A stretch of 64,000 nt of DNA from NCBI RefSeq assembly GCF_026339955.1, contig NZ_JAPEPW010000002.1, forward strand, positions 310,001-374,000. Direction: 5' to 3'. Source of the stretch: Streptomyces sp. NBC_01549. Its GTDB lineage: Bacteria; Actinomycetota; Actinomycetes; Streptomycetales; Streptomycetaceae. The position numbers and the translations under genes were made by a program. The notes beneath the pieces were generated by a model. The model was not told the origin of the DNA. It made no database searches and saw only the letters and a list, made by a program, of their open reading frames with translations. Positions 25,269 through 35,019 of this stretch are shown here, piece after piece; position 1 is the stretch's first letter; the number at the start of each line of letters is the position of its first letter.

Positions 25269-25880
25269 TCAGCGAAGTGTGGCGACTGAAGTGTTGTAGA
25301 GGACTTCCTCGGCGCGGTCCCATGACCAGCCGTTCTCCACCACGAGCGTGCGCCAGCCGGTGGGGCCGAACCAGTACCAGAGAAGGTCGGCCGTCTCCTT
25401 CATCGACAGGGAGGGCGGCGGAGTCAGGTCGTACAGGTGGCGGGCGGCGGCCTGGAGCGCGTCACGGTACGCCGCCGTTGCGCGCTCCCACAGGGCCTCG
25501 CCGTTCTCGTGGACGGGGAGTGCCTTGTGGATCGCCTCGTGCACCGCGAACTGCCCCTCGTTGCCCGTCCGCGTGCCGTGGGCCAGGGCCTTCAGGACCG
25601 ACTCCGGTGTCCGCAGAGTGAGCAGGTACTCCATGGCCTGCTCGTAACCGGAGGCGATCACGCCCTGGTCGACGATCTGGTTCAGGATGTCGCTCTTGCT
25701 CCCGACACTCACGAAGACGGTCTTCGAGGCGACGCCGGCCGCTGAAGCGATGTCGGCGACGGTCACCCGACCGTAGCCGTGCTCGGCGAACAGCTCCGTG
25801 GCTCGATCGAGGATCAGTGTCCGCGTCCGCGCGGCGGCTTGTTCGCGCAACGGGGAGACATAGCGGCGCTTGGACGGCAT
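25269..25880 (-). CDS. TetR-family regulator
   Basis: 203 residues. The HTH (about 20-65) reads ILDRATELFAEHGYGRVTVA then DIASAAGVASKTVFVSVGSK; the usual Y-x-H/Y-F recognition end is replaced by VFVSVGSK, a known variant. The C-terminal half is the helical ligand domain. It is divergent from the SnoaL-like gene with a shared 158-base promoter region containing a palindrome, so it probably represses that gene and itself. Confidence 0.92.
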   Translation of the reverse strand: MPSKRRYVSPLREQAAARTRTLILDRATELFAEHGYGRVTVADIASAAGVASKTVFVSVGSKSDILNQIVDQGVIASGYEQAMEYLLTLRTPESVLKALAHGTRTGNEGQFAVHEAIHKALPVHENGEALWERATAAYRDALQAAARHLYDLTPPPSLSMKETADLLWYWFGPTGWRTLVVENGWSWDRAEEVLYNTSVATLR

Positions 25881-25897
25881 GCCACCATCCTAAGGCC

Positions 25898-25907
25898 ATG
25901 AATTCAT
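25898..25907. promoter_or_regulatory. Palindrome between divergent TetR and SnoaL-like genes
   Basis: ATGAATTCAT is a perfect 10-base palindrome 18 bases upstream of the TetR start, next to AT-rich promoter-like GCTATAACCTCAATAT. Candidate autoregulatory operator. Confidence 0.4.
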
Positions 25908-26038
25908 TAGGCGTGCTATAACCTCAATATCGTCGGTCGGCCTCGCACTTGGCCCCGGCCGCAACCGCGCCGCCTGCCCGCATCGGACCGGTCGGCGTCA
26001 CCCCTCAGTTCACACACCCGTCGAAAGGGAACAACTCA

Positions 26039-26617
26039 ATGGGCATGGATGCCACGGACCTGGCCCACGGACTCTTCCGAGTCCTCGAGACAGGCGATCC
26101 GGCATTGGCCGCCGAGGTGGTGCACGACGACTTCCACAACCGCGAGGCTGCCGTGTCGCCCACGGCCTGTAGCCTCCCCGGCCCGGCGGGAGTTCTTGCC
26201 TCGGGCGCATGGATGCGCTCCGCTTTCAGCGACCTCAGCTTCCCCGTCCTCGGCATCGCCCGAAACGACGAGCAGGTCTGGGTGCGGCTTCGCATGCAGG
26301 GCCGCCACACAGGTGCCTTCGTCCGCTTCCGTGACGGCGCACTCGACCAGGCCATACCCCCCACCGGGCGTGACATCGACTTCGAACAGATCCACGTACT
26401 CGACCTCCGCGACGGCAAAGTGGTCGGACACGAAGCGGTACGCGACGACATCACCATGCTCGGCCAGCTCGGCGTCTTCCCGCCCGCTCCGCCCGTCGCA
26501 CTGCGCATGCTCGCCTGGCGGGTGACCGGAAAGGCCACGCGCGCCGCCGCCGACGTGACGGCGAAAGCCGCCGAGGCAGCCGGTCTGAATCAGAGCAGCC
26601 CGCAACAGAGCCGCTGA
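26039..26617 (+). CDS. SnoaL-like / ester-cyclase-fold protein
   Basis: 192 residues from ATG 26039 (AAAGGGA upstream; ATG 26045 is an alternative). Residues about 5-145 have the SnoaL-like polyketide-cyclase/ester-cyclase layout (HDDFHNREA, WMRSAFSDLSFPVLGIARND, FEQIHVLDLRDGKVVGHEAV). A 40-residue helical tail follows. This small fold includes cyclases, hydrolases and scavengers, so the reaction is unknown. Divergent from a TetR gene. Confidence 0.8.
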   Translation: MGMDATDLAHGLFRVLETGDPALAAEVVHDDFHNREAAVSPTACSLPGPAGVLASGAWMRSAFSDLSFPVLGIARNDEQVWVRLRMQGRHTGAFVRFRDGALDQAIPPTGRDIDFEQIHVLDLRDGKVVGHEAVRDDITMLGQLGVFPPAPPVALRMLAWRVTGKATRAAADVTAKAAEAAGLNQSSPQQSR

Positions 26618-27229
26618 GCCGAAAGCTCCGTCGACGACCGAGCCGGCCAGGCTCCACCGGGATCACACACAGCGGATTCACGCCGGGCCGGTGACGGGGC
26701 CACGACGTCCCAGGGGAACAGGTCCGCGATCAGGGGCTTGCCGCCGCGCACCGCACGGCGAGGCCGCCTGAGGCGGAGCCGGTCGACAGGGCAACGCATC
26801 GATCTCGCATCCATGGGCCCGACCGCACGGGATGGGCGCGAGGTCGACGCAGCGACACCTCATCTGAGGGGCACCTCGCCCCGGGGGCCTGACAGGACGG
26901 GACCACCGCGCGCGTCGCTGAAGACGTCGAGCAGGTCGGTCGCCCCGTGGGCACGGCCGGGTCTTCGCCGGGCCACCCACGGTGGGCCGGTGGATGCCGG
27001 ACCCGGCCGTTCGCCGGTATCCCGTCGCGGGAACCCGACCGCCGCGCCGCGGCAGCGACTGCTCCCCGGCGAGGCGGCAGCGTCGGCTGTCCACCGTTTC
27101 CGCCGCACAGCCCCTGACTGGGAGGCCATCGTGACCGGTCAGGGAAGGGGGTGGTCCCGGCGGGAATACTCGGCAATAATTTAGCACTCAACAATACGTA
27201 CGTGATTGCGCACGGCATAGGAGGGTCGC
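26618..27229. other. Intergenic stretch, no gene seen
   Basis: About 610 bases. Several open frames exist on both strands but are Arg/Pro-rich shadows of GC-rich DNA. The last 60 bases (AATAATTTAGCACTCAACAATACGTACG) are AT-rich and include ACGTACGT, fitting the promoter of the AraC-type gene. Confidence 0.45.
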
Positions 27230-28138
27230 ATGGGCACCGCCGCCGAGCTCGGGGACGGAACGGTGTCCGAGCTGGGGCTCCTCGACACCGGTGGCATCCT
27301 GCGCCAGGCCTGGGTGGCCCCGGACCGGACCAGCTCGGGTCTGGGCTGGGAGTACGCGTATCTGTCCGCCCAGCGGGAGACGCCGTACCACTCGACGTTC
27401 GATGGTGCCCCCACTCACCTGCTGATCCTTCACCTGAGTGGCCCGGTGACCGTCCGACGCCGGTTCGGCCGCTCGATACGAGGACAGCGGATTCCGGCAG
27501 GGGGGCTCTTTGTCCACCCGGCAGGTCGCCCGCTGGATGTCGAACTCCAGGGGGGACTCGACACCCTCCACCTCTATCTCAGCGACTCAGCCCTCCAGCA
27601 AGCGCACGATGGCCGTGAAGCGGTGGAGCTCGCCGAGGAACTGGGCAGCTCCGATCCCCTGATCGAGCAGGTCCTCCTGGCTCTGGACGGCGTCGTGCGG
27701 CAGTGGGAGCCCTCCGCCCGCACCTACGTCGATCACCTCGTCGGTATGCTCGCCGCCCAGCTCGCCCGCACGCACACGGCCAGCCGGCCCGCGGTCCCGG
27801 CCGGCGCGATGTCCGGGCTGACCACGCAGCAGCTCGTGTGCGCACGGGAGCTGATGGAGCAACGCATCTCCGACCCGCTGCCCGTCTCCGATCTGGCCGC
27901 GGCCACCGGTCTGAGCACGAGCCAGTTCAGTCGGCAATTCAAAACCAGCACCGGGAAGTCTCCGCACCAGTTCCTGCTGCAACTGCGGCTGGACCACGCA
28001 CGACGGATGCTGCGCACCACGGTCCTGCCCATCCCGGATGTGGCCGTCCGCTGCGGTTTCTCCCACCAGGAACACCTGACGCGCGTGATGCGCGCCAAGC
28101 TCGGCACGCCCCCCGCCGCGGTCCGGCGCGCGGGCTGA
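27230..28138 (+). CDS. AraC-family regulator, probable activator of the hydroxyquinol operon
   Basis: 302 residues from ATG 27230 with AGGAGGG upstream. A cupin-like N-terminal sensor region (about 30-130, ILHLSGPVTVRRRFG, RIPAGGLFVHPAGRPLDVEL) precedes a C-terminal AraC double HTH (about 205-300: ISDPLPVSDLAAATGLSTSQ and LPIPDVAVRCGFSHQEHLTR). It ends 249 bases before the aromatic degradation operon on the same strand; control of that operon is inferred from position. Confidence 0.92.
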   Translation: MGTAAELGDGTVSELGLLDTGGILRQAWVAPDRTSSGLGWEYAYLSAQRETPYHSTFDGAPTHLLILHLSGPVTVRRRFGRSIRGQRIPAGGLFVHPAGRPLDVELQGGLDTLHLYLSDSALQQAHDGREAVELAEELGSSDPLIEQVLLALDGVVRQWEPSARTYVDHLVGMLAAQLARTHTASRPAVPAGAMSGLTTQQLVCARELMEQRISDPLPVSDLAAATGLSTSQFSRQFKTSTGKSPHQFLLQLRLDHARRMLRTTVLPIPDVAVRCGFSHQEHLTRVMRAKLGTPPAAVRRAG

Positions 28139-28387
28139 CGTCGCATTCAGCGGTCCGCCCCCGCTCCTTTCCTCCGGTACGCGCAGACAGCGCATCCGCC
28201 CGCGCCCGTCGAGCACCGCAGCGCTCCCACCTGGCGCAAACGCCCGTGCCGTGCCTCCCCAAGAGCCGCAGCGCCGCGCCGATCCTGCAGAAACACGCGC
28301 GAAACGTGCAGGAGACCGGGCGACCTCCGTCCCCACACTCAGTGTCAGAAATTCAGGGACCCACGGCACACGCGAAGGCGGACCCCC

Positions 28388-30388
28388 ATGAGGAATTTCG
28401 TGTACACCTCTCACCCCTCACGGATCATCTTCGGCACCGGAACAGTCAGCCAGGTCCGCGACGAAGTCGAGCGGCTCGGCTGTTCCCGAGTCCTCCTCCT
28501 GTCCAGTCCACCGGTGGCCAAGGCCGCCGCCCAAGTGCGTGATGTCCTCGGTGACGTCGTCGTGGCGGAGTTCGAAGGTGCCGCCATGCACACTCCGGTG
28601 GACGTGACCGAACGGGCCCTCGACGTCCTTCGGGAACACTCCGCCGACTGCCTGGTGGCGGTCGGCGGCGGTTCCACCACGGGGCTGGCCAAGGCACTCG
28701 CGTTCCGTACTGATCTGCCGCAGCTGATCCTCCCCACCACCTACGCCGGTTCCGAAGTCACCCCGGTCCTCGGGGAGACTCAGAACGGTCGCAAGACCAC
28801 GGTGAGCTCGCCCGCGATTCTGCCCGAAACCGTTGTCTACGACGTAGAGTTCACCCGCGACCTGCCGGTCGGCATGTCGGTCACCAGCGCGGTCAACGCC
28901 ATGGCCCACGCCGTGGAAGCCCTGTACGCGCCACAGGCCAACCCCGTCATCGACGCCATGGCGCTCGACGCGATCGCGCTGACCGCACGCGCCCTGCCGG
29001 CTCTCGTGGCCGAGCCGTCCGACACCGCGGCGCGCGCGGACCTCCTGCATGCCGCATGGCTGGCCGGTACCTGCCTCGGCTCCGTCGGTATGGGCCTGCA
29101 TCACAAGCTGTGCCACACGCTGGGAGGCACGTTCGACCTGGCGCACGCCGAGACGCACACCGTGATCCTGCCGCACGCGATGGCCTACAACGCCCCTGCC
29201 GCTGGGGATGTCATGAGCCGCATCGCCGGCGCACTGGGCGTGCCTGACGCCCCGAGCGGGATGTTCGACCTCATCACCTCGGCGGGCGGCCCCACCTCGC
29301 TGCGCGAACTGGGCATGGCGGAGGCGGATCTGCCGCAGGCCGCTCGGCTGGCCGTCGCCACGCCGTATCCCAACCCTCGGGAACTGACGTCCCCGGGAAT
29401 CGAGAACCTGTTGCGCGACGCCTGGGAGGGCCGCCGGCCGACGGTTCCCGCGGCGTCGGCTCCCGCGACGCGGACCCCTGGGACACCGGCCCCCGCGGGG
29501 CACGAAGCGGCTTCGGATGCTTCGGATGTGGAGCGCCTGACCGCCCAGGTGGTGGCGAGCTTCGCGAACGCACCCGATCCGCGGGTCAGGCAGCTGCTCA
29601 GCGACCTCGTACGCCACCTGCACCACTTCGTGACGAGCAATGACGTCACCGATTCCGAGTGGCAGCACGCCATCGACTTCCTGACCCGTACCGGGCAGAT
29701 CTGCACCAGCACCCGCCAGGAGTTCGTACTGCTGTCCGACACGCTCGGTGTCTCCAGCGTCGTCGACCTGCTCACCCATTCACGCACCCCGCAGACCACA
29801 CCGTCAGCGGTCCTCGGACCCTTCTACACGGACGGACCGCCGGAGACCGCGCAGGGCGCCGACATCTCACAGGGCGTGGCCGGCACTCCGCTGTGGGCCG
29901 ACATCCGCATCACCGACACGGACGGACGGCCGGTGCCGGATGCCGTCGTGGACGTCTGGCAGGCCAACAAGGACGGGTTCTACGACATCCAGCTGCCCGA
30001 GCTCGAAGGACCGGTGCTGCGGGGTCGGCTGCGCACCGACGAGCAGGGACGCCTGCGCTTCTGGACGATCCTGCCGGCCGAGTACCCGATCCCGGACGAC
30101 GGCCCGGTCGGACAGATGCTCCAAGCCGTCAACCGCCATCCCTACCGTGCACCCCACGTGCATTTCATGATCTCCGCCGTCGGCCACCAGCGCCTGGTCA
30201 CCCAGCTGTTCGTGAAGGGCGGCCATTACTTGGACTCCGACAGTGTGTTCGGCGTCAAGGACGCCCTGGTCGTGGATTTCACTCCCCAGGTCGGGCCGAC
30301 CCCGGACGGCCGCGCCGTCGACGGGGAGTGGCGCAGCCTGCAGTTCACCTTCAGCATCGCCCGCCTGGCCGCCGGCCCCGCGCACTGA
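28388..30388 (+). CDS. Maleylacetate reductase / hydroxyquinol 1,2-dioxygenase fusion
   Basis: 666 residues in one frame. Residues 1 to about 355 are an iron-type alcohol dehydrogenase of the maleylacetate reductase group (VAVGGGSTTGLAKALAFRTD, LPTTYAGSEVTPVLGETQNG, metal-ligand region GLHHKLCHTLGGTFDLAHAE). A Pro/Ala linker (about 356-378) leads to an intradiol dioxygenase (about 380-660) with its Fe(III) Tyr/His ligands in VLGPFYTDG and HPYRAPHVHFM. The dioxygenase opens hydroxyquinol to maleylacetate and the reductase makes 3-oxoadipate, so the fusion joins consecutive steps, in reverse order along the chain. No stop or start signal lies in the linker. Confidence 0.93.
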   Translation: MRNFVYTSHPSRIIFGTGTVSQVRDEVERLGCSRVLLLSSPPVAKAAAQVRDVLGDVVVAEFEGAAMHTPVDVTERALDVLREHSADCLVAVGGGSTTGLAKALAFRTDLPQLILPTTYAGSEVTPVLGETQNGRKTTVSSPAILPETVVYDVEFTRDLPVGMSVTSAVNAMAHAVEALYAPQANPVIDAMALDAIALTARALPALVAEPSDTAARADLLHAAWLAGTCLGSVGMGLHHKLCHTLGGTFDLAHAETHTVILPHAMAYNAPAAGDVMSRIAGALGVPDAPSGMFDLITSAGGPTSLRELGMAEADLPQAARLAVATPYPNPRELTSPGIENLLRDAWEGRRPTVPAASAPATRTPGTPAPAGHEAASDASDVERLTAQVVASFANAPDPRVRQLLSDLVRHLHHFVTSNDVTDSEWQHAIDFLTRTGQICTSTRQEFVLLSDTLGVSSVVDLLTHSRTPQTTPSAVLGPFYTDGPPETAQGADISQGVAGTPLWADIRITDTDGRPVPDAVVDVWQANKDGFYDIQLPELEGPVLRGRLRTDEQGRLRFWTILPAEYPIPDDGPVGQMLQAVNRHPYRAPHVHFMISAVGHQRLVTQLFVKGGHYLDSDSVFGVKDALVVDFTPQVGPTPDGRAVDGEWRSLQFTFSIARLAAGPAH

Positions 30389-30402
30389 CCTGGAGCAGTC
30401 TC

Positions 30403-32166
30403 ATGGAATCGACCCACACCTACGACACCGACGTCATCGTGGTCGGCAGTGGCCCCGCCGGTGGATCCGCGGCCCTGCTCCTGGCTACGTACGGCATTCG
30501 CACTCTGCTCGTGACCAAGTACGGCTGGCTGGCCGACACCCCCCGTGCGCACATCACCAACCAGCGCACCATGGAGGTGCTGCGCGACCTCGGCGTGGAC
30601 GGTGAAGCCGCCGCGGCCGGAAGTCCCGCTGAACTCATGGGCGACACCGTTCTGTGCACCGCCCTGGCCGGCGAGGAGATCGGCCGGATCCGCAGCTGGG
30701 GCGCCGGCCCGCACGCGGCGACCGAGTACGGTACCGCCAGCCCCGCGCAGATGATCGACCTTCCCCAGACCTATCTGGAGCCGATCCTGCTGAAGAACGC
30801 CGCGTCGCGGGGAGCCAAGGTCCGCTTCGACACCGAGTTCCTCAGCCTGGAACAGGACGCCGACGGCGTCACCGCCCGGCTCCGGGACCGGGTGCGCGGA
30901 GACGAGTTCACCGTGCGGGCCCGCTACCTGATCGGTGCGGACGGCGGCCGCAGCAGCGTGGCGGAGCAGATCGGACTGCCGATCGCCGGGCAGAGCGGCA
31001 AGGCCGGCAGCATGAACATCGTCTTCAAGGCCGACCTCTCCCGGCACGTGGCCCACCGCCCGAGCGTTCTGTACTGGGTGATGCGTCCCGGCGCCCACAT
31101 GGGCGGCATCGGCATGGGGCTGGTACGCATGGTGCGGCCGTGGAACGAATGGCTGCTGGTGTGGGGATACGACATCGACCAGCCCCCGCCTCTCATGGAC
31201 GAGGCGACCGCCCGGGACATCGTGCACGACCTCATCGGCGACCGTGACATTCCCGTCGAGATCACGTCGAGCTCGCTGTGGACGGTCAACCACAGCTATG
31301 CCACGAGGTACTCGGCCGGGCGGGTCTTCTGCGCCGGGGACGCGGTGCACAGGCACCCGCCGTCCAACGGCCTCGGTTCCAACACCTCGATCCAGGACTC
31401 GTACAACCTCGCCTGGAAACTCGCCATGGTCATCCGCGGTCAGGCCGGTCCGGAGCTCCTCGACACGTACACCGCGGAGCGGGCACCGGTCGGGCGGCAG
31501 ATCGTCGATCGCGCCAACCTCAGCCGTGACCAGTTCGGCCCGATCTTCCAGGCGCTGGGGCTCGACGCGTACAGCGAGGAGGCCGACATCGTCGACGGTC
31601 TCGCCGCGTGCCGCAGCGAGACGGCCGACGGCTCCAAGCGCCGACAGGCGCTGGAAGAGGCCATCCAGCTGAAGAACTACGAGTTCAACGCCCATGGCGT
31701 CGAGATGAACCAGCGCTACGACTCCTCCGCGGTCGTCCAGGACACCGACGCCGCCGAGGAATGGACTCGGGACCCGGAGCTTTTCCACCGGCCGACGACC
31801 CGCCCTGGCGCGAAACTTCCGCACGCCTGGCTCGTCGACGGCAGTGGCCACCGACTGTCCACGCTGGACGTCGTCGGCAAGGGCACCTTCACACTGGTCA
31901 CCGGACTGTCCGGTGGCGTGTGGGAATCCGCCGCGGCCGACTGCGCGCAGTCCCTCGGGATTCCCCTGAAGTGCGTCCGCATCGGCGCCGAGGACAGCCG
32001 TGACGCCTACGGCGAGTGGCGCCGGAAATCGGAGGTGGCCGAGGACGGGTGCCTGCTCGTCCGACCGGACGGACACATCGCCTGGCGCGCCTCTTCGGCG
32101 CCGGACGCCGACTCCGCGGCACACCGCGAACTGCTCGAAGCCCTGAGGACCATACTGCACCGCTGA
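30403..32166 (+). CDS. FAD-dependent aromatic hydroxylase (resorcinol/phenol hydroxylase type)
   Basis: 587 residues from ATG 30403, 14 bases after the fusion gene. FAD-binding GxGxxG (VVGSGPAGGSAALLLATYGI, about 11-30), the second FAD motif RYLIGADGGRSSVAEQIG (about 180) and GRVFCAGDAVHRHPP (about 308) are present; the last 150 residues form the thioredoxin-like C-terminal domain of PheA/TfdB-type hydroxylases (TRPGAKLPHAWL, CLLVRPDGHIAWR). The likely role is hydroxylation of resorcinol or a related phenol to hydroxyquinol, inferred from operon context. Confidence 0.9.
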   Translation: MESTHTYDTDVIVVGSGPAGGSAALLLATYGIRTLLVTKYGWLADTPRAHITNQRTMEVLRDLGVDGEAAAAGSPAELMGDTVLCTALAGEEIGRIRSWGAGPHAATEYGTASPAQMIDLPQTYLEPILLKNAASRGAKVRFDTEFLSLEQDADGVTARLRDRVRGDEFTVRARYLIGADGGRSSVAEQIGLPIAGQSGKAGSMNIVFKADLSRHVAHRPSVLYWVMRPGAHMGGIGMGLVRMVRPWNEWLLVWGYDIDQPPPLMDEATARDIVHDLIGDRDIPVEITSSSLWTVNHSYATRYSAGRVFCAGDAVHRHPPSNGLGSNTSIQDSYNLAWKLAMVIRGQAGPELLDTYTAERAPVGRQIVDRANLSRDQFGPIFQALGLDAYSEEADIVDGLAACRSETADGSKRRQALEEAIQLKNYEFNAHGVEMNQRYDSSAVVQDTDAAEEWTRDPELFHRPTTRPGAKLPHAWLVDGSGHRLSTLDVVGKGTFTLVTGLSGGVWESAAADCAQSLGIPLKCVRIGAEDSRDAYGEWRRKSEVAEDGCLLVRPDGHIAWRASSAPDADSAAHRELLEALRTILHR

Positions 32167-32267
32167 CGACCACGACGCGGCACACACCCACACTCACACA
32201 CAGAAACCCGAACAGGGGCAGACACCGCTCGGGCGAGTCTGCCGGACCGGAACGGAGCGCAGTACAC

Positions 32268-33050
32268 ATGGACAAGGTGGTTGCCACGGCCGAGGAGGCG
32301 CTGGCCGATGTCACGGACGGAGCCTCCCTGGCCGTGGGCGGCTTCGGCCTCAGCGGCGTCCCCTACGTACTGATCCACGCGCTGTTCGCGACCGGCGTGA
32401 CCGGGCTGAGCGTGGTCTCCAACAACTGCGGCGTGGACGGCAGCGGACTGGGCGTCCTTCTGGCCGCGGGCCGCATCGCCCGCGTCACCGGCTCATACGT
32501 CGGCGACAACAAGGAGTTCGCCCGCCAGTACCTCTCCGGTGAACTGCTGGTCGAACTGACACCGCAGGGCACGCTCGCCGAACGCCTGCGCGCCGGCGGT
32601 TGCGGCATCCCCGCCTTCTACACCCCCGCCGGTGTCGGTACCCAGGTCGCCGATGACGGCCTGCCCTGGCGCTACGGGCCCGACGGCACCGTGGCCGTCG
32701 CCTCACCGCCCAAAGAGGTACGCGAGTTCGACGGCCGGCGTCATGTGCTCGAGCATGGCATCACCACCGACTTCGCACTTGTGCGGGCCGCCAGGGGCGA
32801 TTGCCACGGCAATCTCGTCTTCCACCGCTCAGCCCGTAACTTCAACCCGCTCGCCGCGATGGCCGGCCGCGTCACGATCGCCGAGGTCGAGCAGTTGGCC
32901 GAGCCCGGCGAGCTCGACCCGGACGAGATCCATCTCCCCGGCGTATTCGTCCAGCGTGTAGTCGAACTGACGCCGGATCAGGCCGCGGACAAACACATCG
33001 AACGGCGCACTGTTTCCGCGCCGTCGGCACGAGGGACGGTGCGGCACTGA
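32268..33050 (+). CDS. 3-oxoacid CoA-transferase subunit A (PcaI/ScoA-like)
   Basis: 260 residues from ATG 32268. Typical alpha-subunit features: GASLAVGGFGLSGVP near the N-terminus, VSNNCGVDGSGLGVLL, and the GIPAFYTPAGVGT loop. With subunit B it moves CoA from succinyl-CoA to a 3-oxoacid. Next to hydroxyquinol genes the natural substrate is 3-oxoadipate. The stop overlaps the ATG of subunit B (ATGA), so the subunits are translationally coupled. Confidence 0.93.
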   Translation: MDKVVATAEEALADVTDGASLAVGGFGLSGVPYVLIHALFATGVTGLSVVSNNCGVDGSGLGVLLAAGRIARVTGSYVGDNKEFARQYLSGELLVELTPQGTLAERLRAGGCGIPAFYTPAGVGTQVADDGLPWRYGPDGTVAVASPPKEVREFDGRRHVLEHGITTDFALVRAARGDCHGNLVFHRSARNFNPLAAMAGRVTIAEVEQLAEPGELDPDEIHLPGVFVQRVVELTPDQAADKHIERRTVSAPSARGTVRH

Positions 33051-33694
33051 TGCCATGGACCAGGGACGAGATGGCCGCACGCGCGGCGGCGGAGATCCAG
33101 GACGGCGACTACGTCAACCTCGGCATCGGACTGCCCACACTGGTGCCCGAGCACGTGGCCGAAGGAGTGCACGTGGTGCTCCAGTCGGAGAACGGCATCC
33201 TCGGCGTCGGACCGTATCCGGCCGAGGCGGACGTGGACCCCGACCTGATCAACGCGGGCAAGGAGACGGTCACCGTACTGCCGGGTGCGAGTTTCTTCGA
33301 CTCCGCGCTGTCCTTCGGAATGATCCGGGGCGGTCACATCGACACCGCCATTCTGGGGGCCATGCAGGTCTCCGCCACCGGAGACCTCGCCAACTGGATG
33401 ATCCCGGGCAAGATGGTGAAGGGCATGGGCGGCGCGATGGACCTCATCCACGGCGCCCGCCGGGTCGTCGTCGTGATGGACCACTGCGCCAAGGACGGCA
33501 GCCCGAAGCTCGTCGACACCTGCACCCTGCCCCTCACGGGCGTGGCGTGCGTCGACCGCGTCATCACCGACCTCGGCGTGCTGGACGTCACCGAGGACGG
33601 TCTCGTCCTCGTGGAGACCGCTCCCGGCGTCAGCACGGACGAGATCGTCAGCCGTACCGCCGCGCCCGTGCGCCTGCCCGACCCCGTCGGCTGA
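33050..33694 (+). CDS. 3-oxoacid CoA-transferase subunit B (PcaJ/ScoB-like)
   Basis: 214 residues. The catalytic glutamate sits in QSENGILGVGPYP (about residue 48), preceded by YVNLGIGLPTLVPEHV; the C-terminal MDHCAKDGSPKLVDTCTLPL and DRVITDLGVLDV are family hallmarks. Forms the catalytic half of the CoA-transferase with the preceding gene. Confidence 0.93.
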   Translation: MPWTRDEMAARAAAEIQDGDYVNLGIGLPTLVPEHVAEGVHVVLQSENGILGVGPYPAEADVDPDLINAGKETVTVLPGASFFDSALSFGMIRGGHIDTAILGAMQVSATGDLANWMIPGKMVKGMGGAMDLIHGARRVVVVMDHCAKDGSPKLVDTCTLPLTGVACVDRVITDLGVLDVTEDGLVLVETAPGVSTDEIVSRTAAPVRLPDPVG

Positions 33695-33828
33695 CTCCGC
33701 GTCGGCATCCCGTCGGCCGGTCTGTGGCCGGCCCCATGAACCCCGCCGGCCGGGTCTCCCGGACAGCGCCCGGACCGGCGGGCTCACCTTCCCCCCTCCG
33801 AACTCCCTCCCCACTACAAGGAGTCCCG

Positions 33829-35019
33829 ATGAACGAACGCCTGCGGGACGTCTACGTCGTCGACGCCGTCCGCACACCGATCGGCCGCTACGGCGGTGCC
33901 CTGTCCTCCGTGCGCCCCGACGACCTCGCCGCCGGAGTACTGCGCGAACTGCTCCACCGCAGCCCCGCCCTGGACCCCTCCCTCATCGATGACGTCTTCT
34001 TCGGAAACGCCAACGGCGCCGGGGAGGAGAACAGAGATGTCGCCCGTATGGCCGTGCTGCTGGCCGGTCTTCCCGTGACGGTCCCCGGAACCACCGTCAA
34101 CCGGCTGTGCGGCTCGGGGATGGAGGCGGTCATCCAGGCCGCCCGCGCGGTGGCGCTCGGCGACGCCTCCGTGGCCGTGGCAGGCGGAGTGGAGTCCATG
34201 AGCCGCGCACCGTGGGTCCTGCCCAAACCGGAGCGGGCTTTCCCGGTCGGTAACCAGCAGCTGTACTCCACCACCCTCGGCTGGCGGATGGTCAACCCGC
34301 GGATGCCCGATGCGTGGACCATCCCGCTCGGCGAGAGCGCCGAGCTGATCGCCGACAAGTACGGAATCACCCGTGAGGCCCAGGACGCCTTCGCGCTCGC
34401 CAGTCATGAGAAAGCCGCTCGGGCGTGGAAGGACGGTGCGTACGACGCCGAGGTGGTCCCCGTCGAGAGTGTGGACCTGCCCCGCGACGAGGGGATCCGG
34501 GACGACACCTCCCTCGAAGCGCTGGCCCGCCTCAAGCCGGTCTTCCGTGAGGGCGGCACGGTCACGGCCGGCAACGCCTCGCCTCTCAACGACGGTGCGG
34601 CAGCCCTGCTGCTGGTCGACGAGGCCGGGCTGGCCGAGACGGGCCGTGAACCGCTGGCCAGGATCCGCGCCAGCGCCGTGACGGGTATCGAGCCGCAGTA
34701 CTTCGGCCTCGGCCCGGTCGACGCCATCCGCAAGGCCCTGACGAAGGCGGGACGCACCTTCGGCGACCTGCACACCGTCGAGCTCAACGAGGCATACGCC
34801 GCGCAGGCGCTGGGCTGCCTCGCCGCCCTGCCCGAACTCGACTCCGGCATCCTGAACCCGAAGGGCGGGGCCGTCGCCATCGGACATCCCCTCGGCGCCT
34901 CCGGTGCCCGCATCATCGGAGCGGTCGCCCACCAGCTCGCGGACGCCGGCTCGGGCACGGGCCTGGCCGCACTGTGCATCGGTGTCGGGCAGGGCATGGC
35001 CCTGATCCTGGAACGCTGA
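33829..35019 (+). CDS. pcaF: 3-oxoadipyl-CoA / acetyl-CoA thiolase
   Basis: 396 residues from ATG 33829 with AAGGAG at 33818-33823. Thiolase signatures: nucleophile Cys93 in NRLCGSGMEAV, GGVESMSRAPWVLPK, LNEAYAAQALGC and the C-terminal GGAVAIGHPLGASGARI; the second catalytic Cys is in ALCIGVGQGMALILER. The sequence is of the PcaF/PaaJ type and would split 3-oxoadipyl-CoA into succinyl-CoA and acetyl-CoA, completing the pathway. The symbol is given by pathway and sequence type; a general acetyl-CoA acetyltransferase is the alternative. Confidence 0.9.
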   Translation: MNERLRDVYVVDAVRTPIGRYGGALSSVRPDDLAAGVLRELLHRSPALDPSLIDDVFFGNANGAGEENRDVARMAVLLAGLPVTVPGTTVNRLCGSGMEAVIQAARAVALGDASVAVAGGVESMSRAPWVLPKPERAFPVGNQQLYSTTLGWRMVNPRMPDAWTIPLGESAELIADKYGITREAQDAFALASHEKAARAWKDGAYDAEVVPVESVDLPRDEGIRDDTSLEALARLKPVFREGGTVTAGNASPLNDGAAALLLVDEAGLAETGREPLARIRASAVTGIEPQYFGLGPVDAIRKALTKAGRTFGDLHTVELNEAYAAQALGCLAALPELDSGILNPKGGAVAIGHPLGASGARIIGAVAHQLADAGSGTGLAALCIGVGQGMALILER

